A stretch of DNA of 64,000 nucleotides from Blastococcus saxobsidens (GCF_002938435.1 NZ_POQT01000003.1:156164-220163); one strand, 5' to 3'. Shown: positions 1-8,664, counted from the first letter of the stretch. Numbers and translations: made by a program. The notes: generated by a model from the sequence alone, not told the origin.

Positions 1-396
1 GCGCTGGGCTCCGCGATCGGCGGACACGCAGCCGTGCTGATCAGCGTGGCCGTCGCCGTCGCCGTCGTCTCCGCCCTGTTCTTCCTCAGCCGCACCGATC
101 GCCGTGACCGGCGGCGCGTCCTCGGCGCCCTCACCGGTTACGCCGCCGCCTCGGTCGGGCTCTCCGCCCTCAGCGGCGTCGCCCCCGGCGGCTGGGCGGT
201 GACGGCCACCTACCTCGAGGAGTCCGGCGAGGCGCTGGCCGGCGTCGCGTTCCTCGTCGCCGTGCTCGTCGGCGTCGCCCCGCGCCTGGTGCTCCCGGCC
301 GACTGGGCGCTGCGCCGAGCCGCCGACACCGAGACCCTCGACGTCCGCGACGCCCTTCCGGGCCGTCCCACGACCGGGGACGCGTTCCGCGGCTGA
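1..396 (+). CDS. C-terminal part of an integral membrane protein (5' truncated)
   Basis: The frame is open from the first base and ends at TGA 394-396, so only the last 131 residues are visible and the start lies outside the window. Three hydrophobic stretches are seen: one near the left edge (ending SALFFL), a second after a very Arg-rich loop (RTDRRDRRR), and a third just before the polar C-terminus. An acidic EESGEAL segment sits between the last two. No family motif is recognisable, so no function is assigned. Codon third positions are almost all G/C, as in neighbouring real genes. Confidence 0.6.
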   Translation, partial: ALGSAIGGHAAVLISVAVAVAVVSALFFLSRTDRRDRRRVLGALTGYAAASVGLSALSGVAPGGWAVTATYLEESGEALAGVAFLVAVLVGVAPRLVLPADWALRRAADTETLDVRDALPGRPTTGDAFRG

Positions 397-409
397 CCGC
401 CGGCAGCGG

Positions 410-577
410 TCAGAGGCCGGGGCGCACCACGCCGCACCGGCAGGCGTACAGACTCGACCCGCTGAACGGGTCGGCGCCGGACCAGCGGAACCAGTGCACG
501 TGCCGGACGGCGATGGACGGCAGCCGCTGCTGACGGTCCGCGGCCGTTGCCGGAGCTGCCCCCGGACGTGTGTGCAT
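410..577 (-). CDS. Small conserved-looking protein with a Cys/Arg-rich tail
   Basis: This 55-residue frame starts at ATG 577-575. The first half is Ala/Arg rich; the second half has a more protein-like pattern (HVHWFRWSGADPFSG, then YACRCGVV). The aromatic/His cluster and CRC motif resemble short zinc-ribbon-like actinobacterial proteins, but a two-Cys motif is too little to call metal binding. No clear Shine-Dalgarno sequence precedes the ATG. It lies between the truncated membrane gene and the PHP gene, and all longer frames here run antisense to the PHP gene. Function unknown; existence moderately likely. Confidence 0.45.
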   Translation of the reverse strand: MHTRPGAAPATAADRQQRLPSIAVRHVHWFRWSGADPFSGSSLYACRCGVVRPGL

Positions 578-690
578 GGCGGCAGTGTGCCATCGCAGGC
601 AGCCGATCGGGGAGGGGGTTCCTGCTGTTCCCCCGATGTTCGGCGGGCGGCCGCCGAAGAGGGGATGCCCCGCCGCCCCGCCGGTTCCGG

Positions 691-1740
691 TCAGCCCGCC
701 GTCCAGGTCACCAGATCGTCGGCGGACCGGGTGTTGACGACCCGCTCCACCGGGACCCCGCACTCGAGGGCCCGCTCGCAGCCGTTGCCCAGCCAGTCCA
801 GCTGGCCGGGGGCGTGCGCGTCCGTGTCGATGGCGAACTCGCAGCCCAGCTCGACCGCCAGGGTGAGCAACCGGCGGGGTGGGTCGAGCCGCTCCGGGCG
901 GGAGTTGATCTCCACGGCGGTGCCGAACTCGACGCAGGCGCTGAACACGGCCTCGGCGTCGAACTGGCTCTCCGGGCGCGGCTTCTGGGTGCCGTTGCGC
1001 TGCCGGCGGCCGATGACCAGCCGCCCGGTGCAGTGGCCCAGGACGTCGGTGTGCGGGTTGGCGACGGCGGTGAGCATCCGCGCCGTCATGGCCTTGGCGT
1101 CCGCGCGCAGGTCGGAGTGCACGCTGGCGACGACGACGTCGAGCCGGCCGAGCAGCTCGTCGGTCTGGTCGAGGGAGCCGTCGACGTTGATGTCGCACTC
1201 GATGCCGGTGAGGATCCGGAAGGGAGCCAGCTCCTCGTTGAGCTCGGCGACGACGTCCAGCTGCTTCTCCAGCCGCGCGGCGGTCAGCCCGTTGGCCACC
1301 GTCAGCCGGGGGGAGTGGTCGGTCAGCGCCATGTAGTCGTGGCCGAGCGCCATCGCGGCCTCGGCCATCTCCCGAATGGGGCTGCCGCCGTCGGACCAGT
1401 CGCTGTGCACGTGCAGGTCGCCCTTGAGGGCGGCGCGGAAGGCGGCGACGTCGTCGGCTGCCGGCAGCTGTTCGGCGTAGTCGCTCTCGAGCTTCGCCAG
1501 GTACTCCGGCACCTGGCCCTTGTGCGCCTGGACGACGACGGCGGCCGTCTTGGGGCCCACGCCCTTGAGGTCCTTGAGCGTGTTCGTACCGATCTTGAGG
1601 TCCAGCTGTTCGTCGGTCAGCCCGTCGACCACGGCGGCCGCCGTCCGGAACGCCTGCACCCGGTAGCTGGGCTCGCGGGCGCGCTCCAGGAGGAAGGCGA
1701 TCCTCCGGAGCGCGGCCGCGGGCGGGAGCGGTGTGCTCAG
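691..1740 (-). CDS. PHP-domain phosphoesterase with N-terminal helix-hairpin-helix (PolX C-terminal type)
   Basis: About 349 residues. Residues 1-100 resemble the PolX helical region, with a helix-hairpin-helix DLKGVGPKTAA near 57-67. The PHP metallo-phosphoesterase domain follows from about 107: GDLHVHSDWSDGG, LTDHSP, GIECDIN, VASVHSD, LGHCTG, EINSRP and DTDAHAPGQ supply the usual His/Asp/Glu metal ligands. The polymerase palm of true PolX is missing, so this is a stand-alone PHP hydrolase (nuclease or phosphatase). The start is uncertain: the frame abuts the TGA of the upstream DoxX gene and the nearest candidate is CTG at 1740; a later GTG would cut into the helical region. Confidence 0.8.
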   Translation of the reverse strand: MSTPLPPAAALRRIAFLLERAREPSYRVQAFRTAAAVVDGLTDEQLDLKIGTNTLKDLKGVGPKTAAVVVQAHKGQVPEYLAKLESDYAEQLPAADDVAAFRAALKGDLHVHSDWSDGGSPIREMAEAAMALGHDYMALTDHSPRLTVANGLTAARLEKQLDVVAELNEELAPFRILTGIECDINVDGSLDQTDELLGRLDVVVASVHSDLRADAKAMTARMLTAVANPHTDVLGHCTGRLVIGRRQRNGTQKPRPESQFDAEAVFSACVEFGTAVEINSRPERLDPPRRLLTLAVELGCEFAIDTDAHAPGQLDWLGNGCERALECGVPVERVVNTRSADDLVTWTAG

Positions 1741-2285
1741 CGGGAGGCCTTCTTCAGGCGCTTCTCGGTCTGCTTCTGGGCCTTCGCGGCGCGCTTCTGC
1801 GCCTTCGCGAAGTTCTTCTCGGTCGCGTCGGCGGCCTTCGTCGCCGCGCGGCGGGCCCGGTAGCCCACCGACGGCTTGCCCTCGGTGTCCACGGCGGCCA
1901 GGAGCAGCCCGCCGAGCATGCCCAGGTTCTTCACGAAGTGGGCGGTCTTCTCGAAGGAGACCTTCGGGTCGCTCTCCTCCCAGAAGCGGTGGCCGGCCAG
2001 CGTCGTCGGCACGGTGGAGCCGGCCAGCGCCAGGGACGTCAGCCGCGGGAACCGGCCGAGGGCGAACAGCACGCCGGCACCGACCTGCAGGGCGGCGTTG
2101 GCCTTGACGTACTGCTCCACGTCCCGGGGGACCTCGACGGGGAGCTGCTTGTCGGCGGTCTCGGCGATCTTCTCCACCACGGGGCGGGCGCCGGGCACGC
2201 GGTCCTGCGGCTTCCGCAGGGTGCTGATGCCCCCGTAGATGTAAGGCGTGGCGAGCAGTGGCCGTGCGATCCGGCGGACGAGCAT
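1737..2285 (-). CDS. DoxX family membrane protein
   Basis: A 182-residue protein starting at ATG 2285-2283, preceded on the minus strand by AGGAAAGAGG, a good ribosome binding site. The start RRIARPLLATPYIYGGI is the typical DoxX entry into the first membrane helix. Further hydrophobic helices (GAGVLFALGRF, LALAGSTVPTTLAG, NLGMLGGLLLAAVD) complete a four-helix DoxX topology. The C-terminus is a Lys/Ala/Arg-rich helix (AQKRAAKAQKQTEKR), probably cytoplasmic. DoxX proteins are often linked to redox or oxidative-stress membrane complexes, but this role is only family knowledge. It is followed directly by the PHP gene. Confidence 0.8.
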   Translation of the reverse strand: MLVRRIARPLLATPYIYGGISTLRKPQDRVPGARPVVEKIAETADKQLPVEVPRDVEQYVKANAALQVGAGVLFALGRFPRLTSLALAGSTVPTTLAGHRFWEESDPKVSFEKTAHFVKNLGMLGGLLLAAVDTEGKPSVGYRARRAATKAADATEKNFAKAQKRAAKAQKQTEKRLKKASR

Positions 2286-2427
2286 GGTGACCTCTTTCCT
2301 CGATGTCACTGGGGAGTCCCGGGTGCACTGCCCGGAAGATCCATCTCGCAATCCCGGAACCGGCGTGCGCCGTCGTTCCGGAATCCGCCGCCGTTCCGCG
2401 GGCGGACCACCGCTACCGTCGCAGGAC

Positions 2428-2850
2428 ATGAGCCGCCGGCTGTCCGTTGCGGGGCTGGTCGTCTACCTGGCGGTCCTCGCCGCCGTGACCCTGGGAGCGT
2501 CCCCGGGTGCCCTCTTCGTCCGGGGCGCCGACGTCGCCCGGCGCTTCGACGGCCTCGGGTGGGTGTCCAGCGGCGACGTCGAGCGCGCCGCCAACGTGCT
2601 GCTGTTCGCGCCGTTCGGGCTGCTGCTCTGCTTCGCCCTGCCGCGGGTTTCGCGCCTGCTGGTCTGGTTGCTCTGCGTCGCGGTGTCGATGTCGGTGGAG
2701 AGCGCCCAGGTCTTCCTGCCCGGCCGCGAGTCCACGCCGGTCGACGTCGTCACGAACGCCACCGGCGCCGCGCTCGGTGTCCTCGCGCACGTCGTCTGGA
2801 CCTGGTGGAGCCGGCGAGGAAGGAACAGCGAGGTCGCCGAACCGTCCTGA
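2428..2850 (+). CDS. VanZ-like family membrane protein
   Basis: A 140-residue protein starting at ATG 2428. It has an N-terminal membrane helix (VAGLVVYLAVLAAVTLG), then the VanZ signature: RAANVLLFAPFGLLLC, ESAQVFLPGR, and DVVTNATGAALG before the last helix. VanZ-like proteins are small four-helix membrane proteins; VanZ itself gives low-level teicoplanin resistance, but chromosomal relatives mostly have unknown functions. It is divergent from the DoxX gene and convergent with trkA, whose stop lies 18 bases beyond its own stop. Confidence 0.8.
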   Translation: MSRRLSVAGLVVYLAVLAAVTLGASPGALFVRGADVARRFDGLGWVSSGDVERAANVLLFAPFGLLLCFALPRVSRLLVWLLCVAVSMSVESAQVFLPGRESTPVDVVTNATGAALGVLAHVVWTWWSRRGRNSEVAEPS

Positions 2851-2868
2851 CCGGGTCGGATCACCGGG

Positions 2869-3531
2869 TCACTGCAGGTCCACGAACCGTTCCACGTCCT
2901 GCGGCCGGCCGGCGATGACGATTTCGCAGCCGTAGCGGAGCACCGTGTCCATCCCCGCGTGGGTGTAGGCGTCGCCGCCCTCGGGCTTCACCGAGACGAC
3001 GGTGACGCGGTGCCGCCTGCGCAGCCCGGTCTGCCCGAGCGGCACGCCCACGATCTCCCGCGGCGGCTTGGTCTTGGCGAACACCCACTGCGGGTCCAGC
3101 TCGACCCAGTCCAGCAGCCGGCCGGAGACCAGGTGCGCGACGCGCTCGCCCATCTCGTGCTCGGGGAACACCACGTGGTGGGCGCCGATGCGTTCGAGGA
3201 TCTTTCCGTGCTGGCTGCTGAGGGCCTTGGCCCAGATGTCGGTCACCTCGAGCTCCACCAGCAGTGACGTCGTCAGGATGCTGGCCTCGAGGTCGGTGCC
3301 GATGGCGACGACGACGCGGCGGAACTCACCGATCCCGAGCTCCCGCAGCGCGTCCATGTCGGTGCCGTCGGCCACCACGACCTGACCGAGCTGGCCGGAG
3401 AGCCGCTGGACGATCTCCGGGCGGTGGTCGATCGCCAGCACCTCGGTGCCGCCGCCGGCCAGCTCGGTGGCCAGCGAGGTGCCGAACCGGCCCAGCCCGA
3501 TGACCGCGACCGGGTCCCTGTGACTAGCCAA
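2869..3531 (-). CDS. TrkA/KtrA-type potassium uptake regulatory subunit
   Basis: A 220-residue cytoplasmic protein with one RCK unit. A Rossmann NAD(H)/nucleotide-binding fold begins at VAVIGLGRFGTSLA (GxGxxG near residues 12-17), with the acidic strand end LAIDHRPE and VVVADGTD following. The TrkA-C domain occupies about 140-220. It gates its membrane partner in response to bound nucleotide. Its start codon overlaps the end of the downstream-listed TrkH-type gene by eight bases, so the channel gene is transcribed first and the two are translationally coupled. One RCK domain per chain fits KtrA rather than the double-domain TrkA of enterics. Confidence 0.9.
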   Translation of the reverse strand: MASHRDPVAVIGLGRFGTSLATELAGGGTEVLAIDHRPEIVQRLSGQLGQVVVADGTDMDALRELGIGEFRRVVVAIGTDLEASILTTSLLVELEVTDIWAKALSSQHGKILERIGAHHVVFPEHEMGERVAHLVSGRLLDWVELDPQWVFAKTKPPREIVGVPLGQTGLRRRHRVTVVSVKPEGGDAYTHAGMDTVLRYGCEIVIAGRPQDVERFVDLQ

Positions 3532-4891
3532 CGATGGTCCTCTCCTCTGGGAGCTGGTAGCGCCGGGCGCGGTCCCGCAGGGCCAGGCCCGAGGCCAGTG
3601 TGAGCGGACCGATCCGGCCCACGAACATCAGCAGGACGACGAGCAGCTGCGCGCCCGGCGGCAGCGCCGGGGTGATGCCGGTGGACAGCCCGACCGTGGA
3701 GAACGCCGAGATCGTCTCGAACAGAACCTGCTCGAAGGAGAAGTCGGTCATGGCCTCCATGAGGAAGGTGGCGACCGCGATCACCCCGATGCTGAGGAGC
3801 GCCACCGCGAGCGCCTGCCGCTGGTTGGTGGGAGGTACGCGGCGGCGCCCTACCTCGACGTCGACGTCACCGCGGAGCTCCGCCCAGAGCACGTAGGCAA
3901 GCAGGCCGAACGTCGTCACCTTGATGCCGCCGGCGGTGCCGGCGCTGCCGCCGCCGATGAACATCAGCGCGTCGGTGAGGAACAGCGTCTCCGGCTGCAG
4001 GGCCGAGATGTCGAGGTTGTTGAACCCCGCGGTGCGCGGCATGGTGCCCGCCACGAAGGCGGCCATCACGCTGTCGACGGCGCTCAGCGGCCCGAGCGTC
4101 CGCGGGTTGCGCCACTCGGCCAGCAGGTAGCCGACCGTGCCCACGACCAGCAGTACGGCGGTGACGACCACGGTGATCCGGGTGAGCACCGTCCACGTCC
4201 GGGGGCGGCGCCAGGACCGGAGGAGTTCGAAGACCACCGGGAAGCCCAGCCCGCCGATGATCACCGCCGCGGCGATGGTGAGGCTCACCCAGGGGTCGCC
4301 GACCCAGCCCATCAGGTTGTCCGGGCGGAGCCCGAAGCCGGCGTTGTTGAACGCCGAGACCGCGTGGAACACCCCGCTGTACAGGGCGTCGGGCAGCGGC
4401 TCGTCGTAGCCGAGGGCGAAGCGGGTAGTCAGCACGGCCGCCGCCACCGCCTCGCAGGCGAGGCTGAACAGCACGACCCGGCCGATGACACGGCGCACGT
4501 CGGAGCCGGAGAGCGACTTCGTCTCGGCCTGGGCGATCAGCCGTGCCCGCAGGCCGAGCCGGCGGGAGAGGAGCAGCGCCACCAGAGTGGCCAGGGTCAT
4601 GATCCCCAGCCCGCCGACCTGGATGAGCGCGAGGATGACGCCTTGCCCGAAGCCCGACCAGTAGGTGCCGGTGTCCACGGTGACCAGGCCGGTGACGCAG
4701 ACGGCCGAGGTGGCGTGGAAGAGCGCGGTGAGGAAGGGCGCCCGCTCCGGCCCCGGCGTCGCCAGCGGCAGGGAGAGCAGCGCCGTGCCGATGAGGACGG
4801 CCGTGAGGAACGCCCCGGAGATCACCCGCCCCGGATGCCGGAAGCCGCGAGCGGTGGCCGGTTGGGCCGGGGCGCGGAACCCCTGCGTCAC
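3524..4891 (-). CDS. TrkH/KtrB-type potassium translocating membrane subunit
   Basis: About 455 residues. The chosen start is GTG 4891-4889 because GAGGAGGAA lies just upstream. The chain has four repeated M1-P-M2 units of the superfamily; pore loops are visible at TSAVCVTGLVTVDTG, AVSAFNNAGFGL, TMPRTAGFNNLD and TISAFSTVGLSTG, each with the selectivity-filter glycine. LMFIGGGSAGTAGGIKVTT is the characteristic flexible segment of KtrB/TrkH. It forms K+ uptake channels with the adjacent RCK protein. Intergenic spacing (overlap of eight bases) supports one operon. Confidence 0.92.
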   Translation of the reverse strand: MTQGFRAPAQPATARGFRHPGRVISGAFLTAVLIGTALLSLPLATPGPERAPFLTALFHATSAVCVTGLVTVDTGTYWSGFGQGVILALIQVGGLGIMTLATLVALLLSRRLGLRARLIAQAETKSLSGSDVRRVIGRVVLFSLACEAVAAAVLTTRFALGYDEPLPDALYSGVFHAVSAFNNAGFGLRPDNLMGWVGDPWVSLTIAAAVIIGGLGFPVVFELLRSWRRPRTWTVLTRITVVVTAVLLVVGTVGYLLAEWRNPRTLGPLSAVDSVMAAFVAGTMPRTAGFNNLDISALQPETLFLTDALMFIGGGSAGTAGGIKVTTFGLLAYVLWAELRGDVDVEVGRRRVPPTNQRQALAVALLSIGVIAVATFLMEAMTDFSFEQVLFETISAFSTVGLSTGITPALPPGAQLLVVLLMFVGRIGPLTLASGLALRDRARRYQLPEERTIVG

Positions 4892-4981
4892 CGTTCCTCC
4901 TCTTCCCGTGCGGCACCCGGCGTGCGCCGGACACCTTGGCACACCGTCGTTCCTGCCCGGCGACGGCTCGCGCGGCCGCTC

Positions 4982-6418
4982 TCAGCTCGTCCGGCAGCAG
5001 TAGACGGTGAGCGGTTCGCGCTTGCGGAAGCGGAACTCGGTGGCCGCCGCGCCCATCTCGCCGTCGTAGGCCACCCGCTGCGGGCCGGAGCGGGAGACCA
5101 CCCGGACCTCCGCGGCGGAGAAGTGCCCGTAGCTGCGGGCGTGCTCGCTGACGCCGAGCAGCGTGGCCAGCACCGCACGGGTGCGGCCGAAGCGCAGGTC
5201 GGCCCGCAGGTACTGCACGTCGAGCAGCCCGTCCTCCAGGCGCGGCCGGTACGCCGGCGCCAGCCCGCGTGGGGTGTAGGTGCAGTTGCCGACGAACAGG
5301 ATCCAGGTGCGCAGCCGCCGGCCGTTCACCTCCAGCTCCACCGGCGTCCCCGTGCGCAGCACCTGCGCCGCCGCCACGCTCAGCGCCAGCCACTTGCCGA
5401 GCGAGCCGGCCAGCCGGTCGCGGCGGCGCACCATCTCCGGGTAGGCGCCGATGCTCGAGGTGTTCAGGAACGGCGTCCCGTTGACCTCGGCGACGTCGAC
5501 CTTGACCGCCTGGCCGGCGAGCACGGCGTCGACGGCGTCCTGCGGGGTGATCAGCCCGACGTCGCGGGCGAAGTGGTTGAGCGTGCCGGCCGGGATGACC
5601 GCCAGCGGCAGCCCGTGCTCCAGGGCCACCGCGGCGGCCGCGGCCACGCTGCCGTCCCCGCCGGCCACGCCCAGCGCCGTCGCCCGGCCGGACGCGGCCG
5701 CCTCGCCCAGCAGCTCGGCGACGCCCGCCTGCTCGCTCAGCTCCAGCACCTCGGCGCGGGGGAGCAGCCGGCGGATGTCCTGCGCGGGGTCGTAGTCGTC
5801 GGGGCCCGAGCGCGGGTTGACCGCCACCACCAGGCCCGCCCCCTCCTCCAGTGCCGGAGCGGCGAAGGACGAGCGCACCTTCGCGGGCACCGTGGGACGC
5901 CGCAGCCACCAGTGCTGGCTGGCCGCGGCCACCGCGCTGCCCACGGCCAGGCCGGCCAGGACGTCGCCGGGGTAGTGGACGCCCACGTGCACGCGGGAGT
6001 AGCCGACACCGAGCGCGAGCGGTGCCAGCGCGGCGCCCGCGACCGGGCTCTCCATGGCCAGGCCGGTGACGAACGCCGCCGCCGAGCTGGAGTGCCCGCT
6101 CGGGAAGGAGAGGCTGCCCGGCTCCCGCCGCAGCCGCCGGTCGGTCCGCAGGTTGGCCAGGTCGGGGCGGACCCGCCCGAAGAGCCGCTTGAGGACGGCG
6201 TTGACCACGCCGCTGGAGACCAGCATCGACCCCAGGCCCCGGACGGCGCCGCGCCGCAGGGCGCCGCGGCGGGCGCTCAGCGCGAGGCCGATGACCATCC
6301 AGAGCTTGCCGTGGTCGGCGGCCGTGGAGAGCCGGCGCAGCCAGCGGTCGGCCGGCGTCGTGGGCAGCGAGCCGACGAACGCGTGCAGCCGTCGGTCGAG
6401 CTGCCGGGGGGAGGCCAT
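4982..6418 (-). CDS. PAP2 phosphatase - diacylglycerol/lipid kinase fusion
   Basis: A 478-residue two-domain protein. Residues about 1-180 are a membrane PAP2 phosphatase with all three signature motifs: KRLFGRVRP (77-85), FPSGHSS (105-111) and SRVHVGVHYPGD (141-152). From about 194 follows a diacylglycerol-kinase catalytic domain: VVAVNPRSG, GVAGGDGSVA (nucleotide loop), and AGTLNHFARDVG. The fusion suggests a lipid-recycling enzyme that dephosphorylates a phospholipid or prenyl phosphate and can phosphorylate a lipid alcohol, perhaps in phosphatidylinositol or decaprenyl lipid metabolism; the true substrate is not visible. Start ATG 6418-6416. Confidence 0.88.
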   Translation of the reverse strand: MASPRQLDRRLHAFVGSLPTTPADRWLRRLSTAADHGKLWMVIGLALSARRGALRRGAVRGLGSMLVSSGVVNAVLKRLFGRVRPDLANLRTDRRLRREPGSLSFPSGHSSSAAAFVTGLAMESPVAGAALAPLALGVGYSRVHVGVHYPGDVLAGLAVGSAVAAASQHWWLRRPTVPAKVRSSFAAPALEEGAGLVVAVNPRSGPDDYDPAQDIRRLLPRAEVLELSEQAGVAELLGEAAASGRATALGVAGGDGSVAAAAAVALEHGLPLAVIPAGTLNHFARDVGLITPQDAVDAVLAGQAVKVDVAEVNGTPFLNTSSIGAYPEMVRRRDRLAGSLGKWLALSVAAAQVLRTGTPVELEVNGRRLRTWILFVGNCTYTPRGLAPAYRPRLEDGLLDVQYLRADLRFGRTRAVLATLLGVSEHARSYGHFSAAEVRVVSRSGPQRVAYDGEMGAAATEFRFRKREPLTVYCCRTS

Positions 6419-6769
6419 GGCCGGACGCTAGAGGAGCCGTCTCGCCGCGGTACCGGCGGAGACCCGAAGGGGTGGGGTCCTGGCCGGCGGCCTCCGCTCG
6501 CCCAGGGGCAGCCGCTGTGCGCCCGTCCCGCACACTGCGCGCTCATGCGCACGAACGCGGTCATCGAGCGCCCGATGGCCGCGTTCATGCGGATGACTGC
6601 GGTCTGGGTCGTGACCCGCACGATGCCGGGGGCTGCTGAACGGACCGCTGCGGGCGGCGGTCCCGACCCCGCGCAGGCATCCGTGCACGCTCACGCTGTG
6701 CCCACCCGGGTGGGCAGAGGGGAACTGTCGCGGGCGGGGTGCGGCCGGTCGGCCGAGCCCGACGCCGGC
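6419..6769. other. Intergenic stretch without a convincing gene
   Basis: These 351 bases lie between the fusion gene and the CGNR gene. Frames run through on both strands but none has a ribosome site or a recognisable product. A weak direct repeat is present: ATGCGCACGAACGCGGTC at about 6545 and ATGCGGATGACTGCGGTC 42 bases later. It may contain the promoter of the PAP2-kinase gene near 6420-6480. No tRNA or clear terminator is seen. Confidence 0.4.
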
Positions 6770-7300
6770 TCAGGCCTTCTGGCGGGCCCGGTACGCGGCG
6801 ACGGTCGAGCGGCTCGCGCACGTGTTGGAGCAGTAGCGCCGGCTGGCGTTGCGCGAGGTGTCGACGTAGACGTCGTCGCAGCCCTCCGCCGAGCAGACGC
6901 CCAGCCGCTGCCAGCCGTGCTGCACCACGACCTGTGACAACCCCATCGCGACCGTCGTCGTCAGCTGCTCGAGCACGGGGGCGTCCGGGCGCGCGTAGTG
7001 CAGGTGCAGCTCGCCGTCGTGGTCGGTCGCGTACGGCCGCGGCCGCGCCAGGGCCAGCAGTTCGTTGAGCCGGCTGAGGACGTCGTCCTGCGTCTCGGCC
7101 AGCGCCACGGCGCGCACCAGCCGGGCGGTGGCCGCGGCCTCGTCCACCTCGCCGGGGGTGAGGTCGAGCGACGTCCCGGGGGTGAACCACTCGTCGTGCG
7201 ACGTGAGGAAAGCCGACACGCCGTCGTCCGGGTCAAGGTCGGCGTTGGCCAGGGCGATGGCCAGTTCGACGGCGCTTGACCCGTAGGTGTCGTAGTCCAA
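6770..7300 (-). CDS. CGNR zinc-finger / ABATE domain putative regulator
   Basis: A 176-residue protein. The N-terminal two thirds match the ABATE-type helical region; the C-terminal part is a CGNR zinc finger: CSAEGCDDVYVDTSRN then SRRYCSNTCASR, giving Cys-x4-Cys and Cys-x3-Cys pairs and the conserved Asn-Arg segment. Such proteins are believed to be stress-related transcription factors. The gene is divergent from an MFS exporter with an 85-base shared control region containing inverted repeats, an arrangement seen when the regulator controls the neighbouring pump. That regulatory link is inference. Confidence 0.85.
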   Translation of the reverse strand: MDYDTYGSSAVELAIALANADLDPDDGVSAFLTSHDEWFTPGTSLDLTPGEVDEAAATARLVRAVALAETQDDVLSRLNELLALARPRPYATDHDGELHLHYARPDAPVLEQLTTTVAMGLSQVVVQHGWQRLGVCSAEGCDDVYVDTSRNASRRYCSNTCASRSTVAAYRARQKA

Positions 7301-7368
7301 TTGACTCCCTACGGTCGAGTCCCTACTCTCGGGACTGCGTAGGCGGCCAACGGTCTTTGACCGCCTAC
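7301..7368 (+). promoter_or_regulatory. Divergent promoter/operator region of the CGNR and MFS genes
   Basis: TTGACT (7301-7306) and TACTCT (7324-7329) are spaced by 17 bases, a good sigma-70-like promoter reading toward the MFS gene. Two inverted repeats overlap or follow it: AGTCCC/GGGACT (7318-7323 and 7331-7336) straddling the -10 box, and GTAGGCGG/CCGCCTAC (7339-7346 and 7361-7368) in the leader. Either could be a repressor site, or the second a small leader hairpin. Function is inferred from position only. Confidence 0.55.
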
Positions 7369-7385
7369 TGTTCCTTCCCTGCAGT

Positions 7386-8603
7386 GTGAAACGAGTGCTC
7401 AGCGTGCGTGCTTACCTCACCGTGTGGCGGCTGCCCTCCGCTCCGGTGCTCCTCCTCGCCGGCTTCGCCGGTCGTCTGCCGTCCTCCATGGTGCCGCTCG
7501 CGCTGCTGCTCATGGTGCAGCAGCAGACCGGTTCCTACGCCGTCGCGGGGCTCGCCGCGGCCACGCTGGGCATCGCGTCGGCCGTCATGGCGCCGGTCCT
7601 GGGCCGGGTGGCCGACCGGAGGGGCCCCCGCCGGGTGCTGCTGACGCAGGCCGCGCTCTACCCGCTGCTGCTGGCCCTGCTGGTGGCCGTCGCCCTCGGT
7701 GGAGCGCCCGACGCCCTCGTCATCGCCGCCTCGGGCCTGGCCGGCGCCACCACGCCGCTCGTCTCCGGCACCGTCCGCGCCCTGTGGGCGCGCACCGACC
7801 CGCGCAGCCGCCCGACTGCCTACGCGCTCGACGCCACGGCCACCGAACTCGTCTTCGTCGTCGGCCCGACGCTCGTCGCCACGCTGGCGGTCCTGGCCGC
7901 GCCGGCCTGGGCGGTCGGCGTCGCCGGCGCCCTCGCGATCGTCGGTACGGTCGGCGTCGCCGGTGCCGCGCGCTCCTGGGTGCCGGCCCCGGCCGCCCCG
8001 GCGAGCCTGTTCAGCACCGTCCTGGCGCCCGGCATGCCGCGGGTGCTGCTCAGCGGCTCGGCGCTGATGCTCGGCTTCGGGGCGCTCGAGGTGGCCATCC
8101 CCGCGTTCGCCGACTCCGCCGGCTCGCCGGGGATGTCCGGCCTGCTGCTGGCGGTGTGGTCGCTCGGCTCGGTCATCGGTGGCCTCTGGTTCGGGGCCAA
8201 GGTGCTCAGCGCCTCCCTGCCCCGGCAGTACCGCTGGCTGCTGTTCGGCGTCACCATCGGGCTCGCGCCGCTGGCCTGGGTCTCCAGCCCCTGGGCGCTG
8301 GGTGCGCTGCTCTTCCTCGGCGGGACCGCGATCGCGCCGACGCTCACGGTGCAGAACTCGCTGGTCGGCTCGATCGCCCCGGTGCACGCCACCACCGAGG
8401 CGTTCACCTGGCTCTCGACCGTCGCCGTCGGCGCCTCCGCGGTCGGGGCGGCGCTCGGCGGCGCGCTGATCGAGGGGCGGTTCGGTGTGTCCGGCGCGCT
8501 GGTCCTCGCCTGCACCGGTGCGGCCGCCGCGGTCGTCGTCACGCTGGTGCCGGGGCGCGATCTGCGGCCGCTGCCGCCGGTCCGGGAGTCCGTCCCCGCC
8601 TGA
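7386..8603 (+). CDS. Major facilitator superfamily transporter (drug efflux type)
   Basis: A 405-residue protein with about twelve hydrophobic helices. The A-motif-like loop GRVADRRGPRR lies between helices 2 and 3, and a short hydrophilic linker divides the two six-helix halves. The sequence resembles actinobacterial MFS proteins usually annotated as drug efflux or unknown. GTG 7386 is the start; the leader contains an inverted repeat. Paired divergently with the CGNR regulator. It is followed by a large hairpin (8622-8664) and tRNA-Ser. Substrate cannot be told from sequence. Confidence 0.85.
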   Translation: MKRVLSVRAYLTVWRLPSAPVLLLAGFAGRLPSSMVPLALLLMVQQQTGSYAVAGLAAATLGIASAVMAPVLGRVADRRGPRRVLLTQAALYPLLLALLVAVALGGAPDALVIAASGLAGATTPLVSGTVRALWARTDPRSRPTAYALDATATELVFVVGPTLVATLAVLAAPAWAVGVAGALAIVGTVGVAGAARSWVPAPAAPASLFSTVLAPGMPRVLLSGSALMLGFGALEVAIPAFADSAGSPGMSGLLLAVWSLGSVIGGLWFGAKVLSASLPRQYRWLLFGVTIGLAPLAWVSSPWALGALLFLGGTAIAPTLTVQNSLVGSIAPVHATTEAFTWLSTVAVGASAVGAALGGALIEGRFGVSGALVLACTGAAAAVVVTLVPGRDLRPLPPVRESVPA

Positions 8604-8621
8604 TCCCGCGGCCCGACTGCC

Positions 8622-8664
8622 ACGAACTCGTGGTCATCAGCCCGGCTGATCGCCACGAGTTCGT
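8622..8664. repeat. Long perfect inverted repeat after the MFS gene
   Basis: Arms ACGAACTCGTGG (8622-8633) and CCACGAGTTCGT (8653-8664) are perfectly complementary, and the interior adds ATCAG/CTGAT around a CCCGG turn, giving an almost fully paired 43-base hairpin. No U-tract follows. It could end MFS transcription or be a dispersed palindromic unit; only one copy was noticed in this window. Confidence 0.7.

Noticed and set aside
6428..6694. Short frames and an 18-base direct repeat between the PAP2-kinase and CGNR genes
   Set aside because: No ribosome site, no family, and the repeat is imperfect; too weak to call a gene or functional element.
4364..6937. An 857-codon open frame on the plus strand
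   Set aside because: It runs antisense to the TrkH-type and PAP2-kinase genes, has low-complexity Arg/Gly/Ala content and no domain; long antisense frames are expected at this GC content.
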